64,000 nucleotides of DNA, from contig OY482860.1 of assembly GCA_960531495.1 (NCBI GenBank), positions 4,143,268-4,207,267 on the forward strand, given 5' to 3'. This document shows, in pieces, positions 1 to 9,877 of this stretch. Origin of the DNA: Zeus faber (Eukaryota; Chordata; Actinopteri; Zeiformes; Zeidae). Each line of letters opens with the position of its first letter. Positions within the stretch are counted from its first letter, which is position 1. A model generated the notes under the pieces. That model was given only the letters and a program-made list of their open reading frames with translations, made no database searches and was not told where the DNA came from. Both the position numbers and the translations under genes were made by a program.

Positions 1-682
<682 letters not shown>

Positions 683-924
683 GCAGCAGACAGTGACCTC
701 TTTCTGGATGATAATCACACAGAATCTCTCTGTTACGCTTGCGTGCGCTAACCGGGATTACAGTCCACTACTCTGATCCCACCTGCTCGTAGATAAGGGA
801 GGGATAGAGGGAGTGCAGGAGCGAAGGGATGCAACTTCACCACCAGAAGTGCATCAGATGAATTATCATGGAGTTGCTGTAGGCTGAGCACTCAGTATGT
901 TTCCATACACACATTACACACGGA

Positions 925-1020
925 ATAAGGTGACTAATCAGAATAACGTGACTCATCAGGTAAATTGACTAATCACAATAAGGTGACTAATCAAGTACAT
1001 TGACAAATCATAATAAGAAT
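925..1020 (+). repeat. Short tandem minisatellite, GGTGACTAATCA type
   Basis: Four imperfect units of roughly 20-26 bases share AATAAGGTGACTAATCA-like sequence (924, 948, 975, 1000). Overlapping TGACTAATCA motifs resemble AP-1-like sites, but I attach no function to that. Confidence 0.6.
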
Positions 1021-1063
1021 GAATGATGAATGATGAGAATAAAATGATATACTGAATATTCTC

Positions 1064-2202
1064 ATATGTGACCCACCGCAGCAAAACCCGACTTGTCTTG
1101 CATTTCTAAAATCTCCACGAGTTGCCAAATAAGTTGAAAAAAGCTTTGTGGAAGGAAAATTAGATTTTTCCAGATTCGTGTTCCTTTGTGGGTTTTTTTA
1201 TATCTCAATGTATTTTCTGCTGATGTCACGTCCATAAACAGATGGTTAAAGCGCAGGACGAGGATCCTTCGGTCTCACTTGTCTCTCCAACTTTTATCCC
1301 CTTGATGTTATGGATTACGAGAAGCGGGTGGCGGAAGATCTAAATCATATCATGGACCTTAATCTGACCAGTGAGATAGATCAAAGTCAGTGTCGGGCGC
1401 GCGTACTGGACTTAATTTTCCGCAATGAAAGTCAGTTCTCCGACAGCGACGCCGAGGAATGAGTGATGGTGAATCTGATACCGGCGTAATCCCGAACTTG
1501 GAGAACCCTTCAAACAGCGGATTTCAACCAGAATGTGATGATAAAACGTAATATTTTCAAGAAGCACTGGAGGAGGCTGATGACACGCCTATTGTTGTTG
1601 TTACAACGGAAGAAGCTTATGACGTGATGAGACGTGAAGGCGTGACTGTTGAGGTTGGTGATGTAGATTATGAAAAAGTAGTATTGGACGAAAATGAAAA
1701 GAGGCAGCCTCAACAGGCTCTCAGAGTGTAGCTGGGGTAGGGTTGGGGTTGCCAACATAATAACTCCAAGAATTTTGAAGATATTTGGCATACCCACATT
1801 TATATATTAAATGACACACTGAGGCTGATATACAGAGACTCGTATTATAGACAGACTGTACATTTAGTTTTGTTGTCCACACTTTTAAACTCTCACTTTT
1901 ATACCCATTCAGCAGGGTGTCAAGTGGCCATGTGGCAAGTAGCCATGTGGCTCTGTTGGTCCTCCAATACATTTGCATTCTGGGAGCTGGCTGAATGAAG
2001 CCAAGTGTTCGGAAAACTTTGAGGGTGATTATCTCAGAAACACAGTTTGCCGCACCCTCGTCATTAACAAGCCATAGCTTTAAGAATATTTGCTCGATTC
2101 ACACAAGGGAAACCTTGTTTTGAAGCTCTGATTTTCCAATTTCAAATGAAAAAAAAGTCAAACGGCACCAAATGTACATAAAATCTGCGATGGGTCACAT
2201 AT
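1064..2202 (+). mobile_element. 1.14-kb TIR DNA transposon derivative, class uncertain
   Basis: Near-perfect terminal inverted repeats: ATATGTGACCCACCGCAG at 1064-1081 and CTGCGATGGGTCACATAT at 2185-2202, with one mismatch in 18. The termini can be read as GTGACCC ends flanked by ATAT. The interior has remnants of an acidic coding region between 1310 and 1731 (separate entry), so this looks like a deletion derivative of a transposase-coding element. The leader LDLIFRNESQFSDSDAEE suggests a piggyBac- or IS4-type transposase, but the ends are not TTAA and I leave the superfamily open. Confidence 0.75.
1310..1731 (+). pseudogene. Acidic transposase-leader remnant
   Basis: An ATG at 1310 opens a 50-codon frame (MDYEKRVAEDLNHIMD and so on, ending SDSDAEE) that stops at 1460. 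A second ATG at 1459 overlaps that stop (ATGA arrangement). It continues as MSDGESDTGVIPNLENP to a stop at about 1546, after which the same frame reads acidic sequence (ALEEADDTPIVVV, YEKVVLDENEKRQ) to a TAG at about 1729. The Asp/Glu-rich composition fits the N-terminal leader of a DDE transposase. No catalytic domain is present. Confidence 0.45.
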
Positions 2203-2287
2203 TGTTATCCATGCCCATATTATTGTTGTTATACATATTTAATTGGCCAGTACAGTATATTAATCTATATTGATATCCTATGTTATA

Positions 2288-3478
2288 CACACAGCCATAC
2301 AAGCAACCAACATCTCATGGTTTCAATCATATCTCTCAAACAGAACTCAGTTTGTCAACATCAACGGCTCCTCCACCTCCAATGCCCCAGTCAACCATGG
2401 CGTCCCTCAAGGCTCTGTGCTCGGTCCAACACTCTTTACCATCGACCTGCTCCCCCTCGGCCAGATAATTCGTCACCATGGTCTCAACTTCCACTGCCAT
2501 GCTGATGATACACAGCTTTATCTCAGCACCTCACCATCCACTCTGCTCCCCTCACAGTCTCTGGTCAACTGCCTTCATGCCATAAAAACCTGGATGACAA
2601 CTACCCTACTCCAACTCAACAGCAAAAAGTCAGAGCTCATGGTTGTTGCCCCAAAGCCACTGCTCTGGAAGGTTGGAGATCTCCTCCTCCCCGTCGACGG
2701 CTGTTCCATCACAACATCGCCGAGGTCTGAAACCTGGGTGCTCTCCTGGACTCTACCCTCTCCATTCAGTCACATATCAGATCCATCATCAAGTCCGCCT
2801 TCTATCACCTCAAAAACATCTCCCGTCTCCGTCCCTCACTCTCAGACTCCGTGGCTGAAATCCTCATCCACGCTTTCATCATCTCCCGGTTGGACTACTG
2901 TAATGGAATGCTGTCCGGGGTTTCCAACAAAGCCCTGGACAGGCTCCAGTATGTGCAGAACTCTGCCCACGCTGCCAGGGTTCTCACCCCCACCAAGCCA
3001 TGTCAGCACATCACCCCCACCCTCATCCACCCCCACTGGCTCCCGGTCAAGTTCCACATCTCCTACAAACTCCTCCTCCTCACATACAAATCCCTTCACG
3101 CACTCGCCCCCCAATACCTGTCCGACCTCCTCTACTAGGACACTCCATCCGGGATCTTGCGGTCCTCAGATATGGGTCTGCTGTCTGTCCCCCGTACCAG
3201 ACTACGAACCTTCGGGGGCAGAGCTTTCAGCGTGGCAACCCCCACCCTCTGGAACTCTCTCCCTCCTGTAATCCGTAATGCCCCAACCCTAGAGACTGTC
3301 AAAACAACCCTCAAGACCCACCTTTTCACCATGGCCCTTCTCCATTGGTTAGTTAGTTTAGCTATTCCTTTGTTTTGTTTTTGTTCCTCTCTCCCTTAAT
3401 TTGTCCACCCCCCCTCTCCTGTTAAGCGACCTTGGGTTCTTTGAAAGGCGCTATAGAGTTTTTATTATAATTATTATA
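2288..3478 (+). mobile_element. L2-like LINE, 3' part of ORF2, degraded
   Basis: The sequence encodes the C-terminal half of a reverse transcriptase. ISWFQSYLSNRTQFV is followed by GVPQGSVLGP (RT block B), HCHADDTQLYLS (block C, YADD changed to HADD) and WMTTTLLQLNSKKSEL. After a frameshift near 2850 come YVQNSAHAARVL, YKLLLLTYKSLHALAPQYLS and, in another frame, VPRTRLRTFGGRAFSVATP. The 3' end runs into GACCTTGGGTTCTTTGAAAG and a TTAT-rich tail near 3465-3480, as in fish L2/CR1-type elements. It is 5' truncated and carries several frameshifts. Confidence 0.88.
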
Positions 3479-3548
3479 CTGCCAACTTTACCCCTAGTTA
3501 TTGCTTAAGCTTAATTTATCCTGTGCATACACACATTACCGCGAAAAT

Positions 3549-3847
3549 TTGTATCGACTTGCGACCGACTGCTCAAAGATACGAGCATGGAAATTTGCAG
3601 TTGCCGCATCAGCGGCCTGTCAGCAGTCAGTCAGCGGGCGACCTACATCGTGTGTGCACGTAGTTCGTGGCTTATCCATATTTTTTTCATATTTACTGTG
3701 ATTGTGCTGTGTATTTTGTTTATTTTCACCCTTCATGATTTCATAATTTATATGGGAAAAATTGCTTCGACATCGTATGTTAAACATCGTTTTAACATAC
3801 GACCGTTCTTATGGAACGAATTACAGTCGTAAGTCGAGGTACCACTG
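3549..3847 (+). mobile_element. Tigger-type MITE, copy 1
   Basis: The right end is CGTAAGTCGAGGTACCACTG followed by TA; the left end is diverged (about 3549). It shares its body with 30912-31203 and 59169-59591: GCATGGAAATTTGCAGTTG, the GCAGTCAGTCAGCGGGCGAC segment, CATCGTGTGTGCA and ATGGGAAAAATTGCTTCGAC. Ends, TA target and relation to copy 3, which keeps a helix-turn-helix coding remnant, point to a non-autonomous Tc1/mariner (Tigger) element. Confidence 0.8.
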
Positions 3848-3949
3848 TATTTGGTTATTTCTGGTTTTAATTTTTGGTTACTTTTTTTATTTTTGTATAT
3901 TATTTTGTATATAGTTTACAATCGCATTTTGTATGTATGTGATGCAAAT

Positions 3950-4150
3950 GTTTTGCCTTTGACTTAAATTCAGTCCTCAGTCATTATTATCAGTTTGTGA
4001 GTCAAAGATTCACGCTATTTCCGGAGTGACTCCAGACTCCTAGGTCATTTAAAGTTTAAAGTTGTTCGCTATGAAGAAATTGTTTGTGAGTCATCACTCA
4101 CTGTACTATAAGTAGGCCATAATAATAAGCACAGTTCTACATGTTTGTGA
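3950..4150. repeat. Dispersed repeat, also at 51340-51505
   Basis: GACTTAAATT(C/T)AGT, CAGACTC..GTCATTTAAA, AGTAGGCCATAA.AATAAGCA..GTTCTA and ATGTTTTTAGTGGT all recur in the same order at 51350-51515. It is probably part of a hAT-like MITE family (see 41755-42510). Confidence 0.65.
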
Positions 4151-4440
4151 TGTTTTTAGTGGTGGTAACTGTGGGATTATTTCATTGTAAAAAGTGTGAC
4201 TTGGCAGAGAAAAGGTTTGGAGAAATATTTTACGAACTACAAATGCGATGCTTTATCCAGAATATTGTCTTATTGGGAAGAAAATCTGAACTTTAAACAA
4301 GCTGACTGACATTTTCTGACATTTCTCTCTCCATGTTGTCTGGTTCACAAAATACAGAAAATGCCGATGGTGGACTCCCAGACAGATCATCAATCAAAAA
4401 AAATCAAACTAACAACCAAACAGATAAGATGTTTGCTTAC

Positions 4441-4568
4441 AAATATTTTGAGCACGGAGGAGAAGGTCTTGGTGTCCTCGGCTACGCCGCCGATGTACAG
4501 CTTCCTGGAGAAGACGGGGGCGTGGTCGTTCTCGTCCCGAACCTCGATGAACACCTTGGCCGTGTTGG
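4441..4568 (-). CDS. pcdh15: pcdh15 exon, EC10-EC11 linker
   Basis: This 128-base exon enters in phase 1 and leaves in phase 0. After a split Thr it encodes [19 protein letters not shown], then [20 protein letters not shown] and KIF, ending at a GTAAGC donor. DENDH is a proper DXND(N/H) calcium linker, in contrast to the EC9-EC10 junction. YIGGVAED starts EC11; VAED supplies the E-D calcium ligands. The acceptor CCCTCTTCAG is good. The following exon, which should start near the ATDKD-like motif of EC11, lies beyond the left edge. Confidence 0.94.
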
Positions 4569-5570
4569 CTGAAGAGGGTGTAAATGGACTCCATTTAATC
4601 TTAGTTACAGCGGTAAACACCACACTTCTCCACCACACAATTACACCCACTCACTCACATACACACTTATACACAAAAAACCTACACAACTTGTCCAATA
4701 TGTCAATAAACTTCACCAATCGTCACCATGACACATGTCTTGTATATGAAAACCGAATCTGCTGAATAAGCAAAATACACTGATTCTGATTGAAGTTATA
4801 AATAAAGAAATTTAACGCAACTGCAATCTCCAGTCTCACTTCAATACAAATTATCACACAACATGCAGGGGAATGCCATCAAAAGGTCACAATTTCCTAA
4901 GCTTAGTACAGAAAAAATGAAGCATACACACAATCCTAAAAACGTCAAATGACGGAGAAACCTGAAATGTGTGGAAACCTGTGTTTGCTGTGTTCGAATT
5001 CATTACGACCGCAATGAATCTCCCAAGCTCTATAAACAGATCCCGTTGGAGTGAATGGCTCGTAGTAATAATTTAAATATATGACACAATATTATGTCAA
5101 GTTTTATGCGAGTCATGAAATATCTGAATATTAGCGAATGACTACAAAACCTTTTGAGAAAACACAGTCGCAGGTGGATGATTTTGATCAGGCAGGTCTT
5201 GTACAGACTTTTTTTTTTTTTTATAAATAAACATTTTGCCAGAGAGGCTATGTATTATGCCATAGTTTGTTTTTCAATCATATGTTACTCAGCAAACACA
5301 ATATTCCGAAATATCAAAATATTGGATTGACTTCCATCACACTGAGCAAACAGCTTTTCTTCCCGTAAGAGAGGGAGAGTTACTGATTAAGATTTATCTT
5401 TTTTGGAGACTGTTCCTGATTATAATTCCACATGTAATTCCTTCATGTACCCAAGGAAAGTGTCTTTGAAAGAATAAAAAATAAACATACACAGTATATT
5501 TGACTTGTTGTGCAAGCAGATTTGATGCTGTATGGGATCATAATGTCCAGATTCCAGATATTTAGGAAAA
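4569..5570. other. Intron; possible LINE 3' tail only
   Basis: Around 4640-4795 the sequence looks like an L2-type 3' tail (CACACTTATACACAAAAAAC through ACTGATTCTGATTG). The rest is AT-rich with no recognisable feature. Confidence 0.4.
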
Positions 5571-5574
5571 TAAG

Positions 5575-6165
5575 TCACGATTAATCGTGAAATGTCTGCA
5601 ATTAATCGGTATCAATCTCACATTTAATGGCATTAAAAAATGTCATTCATCATCCACTTCCGAAACTCGGATTCAGAAGTAAAACAGATTAAAAAGTAGA
5701 AAAACAATTAATTGGAAACTCTTTGTTCAATTTGTTCAATTTTAGGGCAAAACGGATAAACAGCGAGGCTAAACAACTAAATGGTAACTATGAAAACATT
5801 GCTATGGTGATTTTTTTTATTTAAAATCCAATCCATCTACATCCATTAATTTTACTGAACAGTTTGGAGTCGGGCTAGTTTGTTTAGATGAACATATAAT
5901 TGAGGGTATTAAAATAAATTCACAATCAATGGCAAAATTTCTGTGATTAATCTGTACTGTATCAATCTTCATTAAATCCCAAATCATAAGAAATGTAATC
6001 AAAGAAACATACACTTTTATTTATTACTTATAAGTCCAGTGAAATGCATCCGGAACAGCATCCACTTCCAAAACATAGACTCAGAAGTTAAATACAGATT
6101 CTAAAATAGAAAAACAATGAATCAGACACTCTACATTTTCAGGCAATAAAGAATTTAATTGAGTG
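5575..6165 (+). repeat. Diverged two-copy local duplication
   Basis: The block 5575-5790 recurs at 5935-6165. Shared strings in order include GATTAATC.GT..TGT, GTATCAATCT, CATCCACTTCC.AAAC, TCAGAAGT.AA, ACAGATT..AAA.TAGAAAAACAAT and AATT.A. The two copies are about 380 bases apart and moderately diverged. Confidence 0.6.
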
Positions 6166-6602
6166 ATTTTGCCTTTTTAGTGCACTGAGCTTGTAAGTGA
6201 CTAAATATCATTGTTGACGCTGCTTCTCTGACCCCGATGAGTAGAATACAGCCCTGCTCTTCACTACCACTAGGCCATGAAGCTGGGAACAACAATATCA
6301 CTTATGATGTATACAATGATAATATCTTGTCCTTGTTGTCTTGTAGAGGTCACATAAACAGTGTGTATTTCCATTTTGCACTAAAACCCTTGTTTTGAAA
6401 TTGAAAAAAACAATGATATTCCAAAAACTACCCACGCTAATGTACGTACTGTATCTGTAGAGTAGAGAGGGAACTGTGGGCACATAGTGTGTGGGCTATT
6501 TTTTATTTTATTTTAATGTTTTACTTATACTGTATACTTTTTCATGGAGGCATATTTTTATTAATTATTTTTATATTTTCTTTATACTACATTTTTATAT
6601 TT

Positions 6603-6608
<6 letters not shown>

Positions 6609-6660
<52 letters not shown>
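6609..6660 (+). repeat. (TA)n microsatellite
   Basis: About 26 TA units in a T-rich context. Long apparent frames through it are artefacts. Confidence 0.98.
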
Positions 6661-6664
<4 letters not shown>

Positions 6665-6715
6665 TATTTATTCATTTTGTTCATTTGTATATACAGTATA
6701 TATAAATATTACATA

Positions 6716-7146
6716 CAGGTACTCCTAACTTATGACCGAGTTCTGTTCCTAGCACCAGGTCATTAAGCGTATTGGTCGGTAAGGGAAGACCCGTTCACGG
6801 TAAGGGGGCATGGCCATTGCAAATGCAAGTGAATACTGACGGACTGCGGGAACGAGACTCAGAACAGTGATGTGATGAGATGTATACAGTGTGTATAGTA
6901 TATATAGTGTATATAGTGTATATAGTATATATAGTATATATAGTTTATATAATATACAGTATATACTATAGTGTATATAGTGAATATAGTGTATAGAGTA
7001 TATAAAGGGTGATGCGCGATGAGATGCTTGACGCTGAGATGGCGCAGTATTGTACGCAGCGCACTACATAGACTGGTCAGAGAGTTTGTCTGAGCATGAG
7101 TCCGAACGGTTGTTGAACAGGTAGGTCGTTAAGTGAGGAGTACCTG
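6716..7146 (+). mobile_element. 431-bp TA-target MITE (Tc1/mariner-like)
   Basis: Terminal inverted repeats CAGGTACTCCTAACTTATGAC (6716) and GTCGTTAAGTGAGGAGTACCTG (ending 7146) are flanked by TA on both sides. The interior has a TATATAG(T)-rich tandem stretch (6885-7010). There is no coding capacity. The ends resemble Tigger-type TIRs. Confidence 0.85.
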
Positions 7147-7165
7147 TATTACAATATAAAATATT

Positions 7166-8322
7166 TTAAAGGGGACCTATTGCTCCTACTAACCCGTGCT
7201 CCAAGCTTGTGGGGGACACTGCACCACACGCAGGGATTTTCTTTTCCTTTCATGTTAACATCGGAAAATAAAATAAATAAAATTAATACATCTATCTCTA
7301 TAAACAAACATTTTTTTTATTGGCTTTATTTTGAGAAACACACTGCATACTATTTTTTGAAATACAAAGCAGAATTATTTACTAATTTTTTTATACTTAC
7401 ATTTCGATCATCTGCAGTTTCTTCACGGACAGTTGGTATTAATTACTTACTTTTAAAAGATTTGTGCTGGTCTGTGAAGCCAACAGATCCAGATTTTTTG
7501 GCGCGGATTTGTGAGCAATTTGCGCAGCTGTCTCCCTCTCCAAAACTGTGTTTTTATTTTCGATGTAGGTCATATTATTTTACTCCGTTTCCTTATGGAA
7601 GGAAACAAGCATCGTGTCTAATGACACTTTCTCCATCACTCTCTTAGTGGTGGCCCTGCACAGAGAAGTTCCCTGCAGTGCTTGTTATTCTCCAGCCAAT
7701 GGTGGAGTTACTCTGATGGGGAGCGGTTCTAATTCTATTGAAGCCCCACTTGACGTAGGAAGGGGCTTCGAATCTGAATGGCTTGTTTTATGTCATGTTT
7801 TCTGAAATACGCAGCTCACAAAAAACTGACTAAGTTGTCTTATTTCACAGTTTGTGTGTTAGTAGGCCCATCAGAGACAAAAAATAATAGCCGTGTTTCG
7901 CCCGCAGGAACTTTCCCCAGAAACTAGGAACTAGTGAATATTTTTTTGACAATAAATATAAGCACAGAAGAATAAAATGGATAAAGAAAGACAACCAAAG
8001 TGATATCCCACATTATCACTTTGGATGTCTTGAAATTATCCTTTTTATTCTCCTTGTTGTGGCATCGTTTGCTGCACTACTGCCACCAACTGGACAGGAG
8101 TGTAGCAGTTTGTTGGATGCTGCATGCAAAAATGATGTTTTTTTCATACAAAAGTGGACTAATTTGCATAATCTTCGGGTCTGAAGGAACGTGCTGAAGG
8201 TACCTTTTAGTTCATGGAGAAAAGTTCCTGGGACTTAAACTTCAGGGTACTTTGGGTGGAAACAACGGCTTAATGTGCACAAGCGCTGAAAAAGTTAGTT
8301 ATTCATAATTGGTGCCCTTTAA
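7166..8322 (+). mobile_element. piggyBac-like non-autonomous element
   Basis: TTAA at both ends (7166-7169 and 8319-8322), with inner TIRs AGGGGACCTATT on the left and, inverted on the right, AGGGCACCAATTATG. TTAA targets are the hallmark of piggyBac. No transposase is visible. A second MITE (7890-8269) lies inside. A segment at 7485-7590 recurs inverted at 32710-32850. Confidence 0.6.
7890..8269 (+). mobile_element. Nested MITE with GCCGTGTTTC ends
   Basis: GCCGTGTTTCGCCCGCAGG on the left pairs with CTTTGGGTGGAAACAACGGC on the right. Sub-terminal inverted segments include GGAACTTT..CAGGAACT and AGTTCCTGGGACTT. It resembles short hAT-type MITEs of fish. It is nested in the TTAA-flanked element. 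Confidence 0.55.
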
Positions 8323-8567
8323 TACCAAATTGGCTCATAAATTGTCGATTCTTCACCAGGTATGTTCAGCAGCAGTGAGTTGCCGCCTCAAAAGCTAAAA
8401 TGTAAATCTAGTGTAAACATTGTTTTCTCCCTAATTTGTCACAGTTCTACTCTTCTGCAGTTCAGATCAAACACTCTGTTTCCACTTCCCACTCTGCGCT
8501 TTGGGTGGAAAATATTCACTGCCAAGAAGCTTTTCCTTTCACTTGCATCCAAAAAGTGGACACTACA

Positions 8568-8569
<2 letters not shown>

Positions 8570-8603
<34 letters not shown>
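8570..8603 (+). repeat. (CT)n microsatellite
   Basis: About 15 CT units. Confidence 0.95.
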
Positions 8604-8604
<1 letters not shown>

Positions 8605-8826
8605 AGAATATAGAATGGTGTAAATCAAGAGGTTTTGCCGCTGTTTGTACCTCTGGTGAGAGCCAGGGTGTTGGCTGATTTTAGGTTTTAAAAACAAATG
8701 AGTGAGGTGCAGGATTTCAACAGTGGTGCAACAAGGATGTACTTTGCTCCATTTTTGAGGGAAATGTGGCTCTTTTGCACTGTGTTTGGTTGATTCCTTC
8801 CTTCCTCCCTATGAATTCACACATGT

Positions 8827-8827
<1 letters not shown>

Positions 8828-8882
<55 letters not shown>
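8828..8882 (+). repeat. (CA)n microsatellite
   Basis: About 27 CA units. Confidence 0.98.
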
Positions 8883-8886
<4 letters not shown>

Positions 8887-9235
8887 GAACAGCTCCATCT
8901 TTCCCGTTCACATCACTTGGTAAATAAATAAATTGTATTTATTTTTTCTGCATCTGCAGTTTGCGTTGTGTTATCAAATAGCGTGCACGTGGCAACCATG
9001 CATGTACAGACACGTCTACACATGCATGTGTGTGCACAGGGCTAATTGTGCTACGGGTAAGTTAATCTGACACATCAGACCCTTCGTCTGCTCAGGTTCT
9101 CCCAACCAAATACACACTCGCACAATGAAATGAAGAGAGCGAGGAGAGAGAGGGAGAGAAGAGAGAGAGAGCCATGATCTGCATGAGAAAGAGGTAGAAG
9201 GGACAGATTCTCGACTGCAAGGCTAAAAAGCAGGG

Positions 9236-9868
9236 AAAAGCTCCCTCCCCCTTACCCTCCATCCTTTTCCTCCTTCATATTCCACCCTCCTCAATCCCCT
9301 CCATCTCCTCCCTCCTCCTGCCACCCTACCCCCTCTTCCTCACATCCTCCACCCCCACTCCTCCATCCTCCTTCCTCCTGCCCAATCCTCCCCAATGTTC
9401 CTCCCTCCCTACTTTCCATCCTCCCTATTCCACCCTCCTCCTCCCTCCTCCCTCCACCCTAATTCATCTTCGACCTCCATCCCCCTCCGTCTCGTCTCAC
9501 TTTCTCCCATCCTACCCGCTCCCATCCTCCAACTTTCTCCTCCCGGCTTGATCCTCCACCCTCCTTCCTCCTTCCCATCCGTTATCCTTCTTCCTTTAAC
9601 TCCTCCGTACTCCACCCTTCTCCACCCTCCTACTCGATCCTCCACAATCATTTCTCCTCCCCTCAGTCCGCCCTTTCTCCTCCCTTCTCCTCCTATTCTA
9701 CCCCCTGTTCCTCTCTCCTGCACCACCCTCCTCCCTTCCCCTGCTCACCTTCTCTCCTACTGTATCTTCCTCTCATCCTCTTTCCATTCTCCTCCCTCCA
9801 TCCTCTATCCTCCCATCTACCCACCTCCTCCCCCTCACCGTATCCTCCCTCCATCTCCCATCCCCCTC
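9236..9868 (+). repeat. Polypyrimidine tract, CTCC-rich, left part
   Basis: Over 600 bases of almost pure C/T in irregular CCTCC/CATCC units. It is preceded by a GA-rich stretch (9135-9175). The tract is interrupted at 9877 by a LINE insertion and resumes at 12961. Long frames on both strands here are composition artefacts, rich in Pro/Ser or Gly/Arg. Confidence 0.9.
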
Positions 9869-9877
9869 ACCATCCCA
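9869..9877 (+). repeat. Left target-site duplication of LINE
   Basis: ACCATCCCA, repeated exactly at 12952-12960 on the other side of the LINE. Confidence 0.85.

Noticed and set aside
6489..6766. Hydrophobic frames resembling membrane proteins
   Set aside because: Generated by T-rich and (TA)n sequence (IYIYIY runs).
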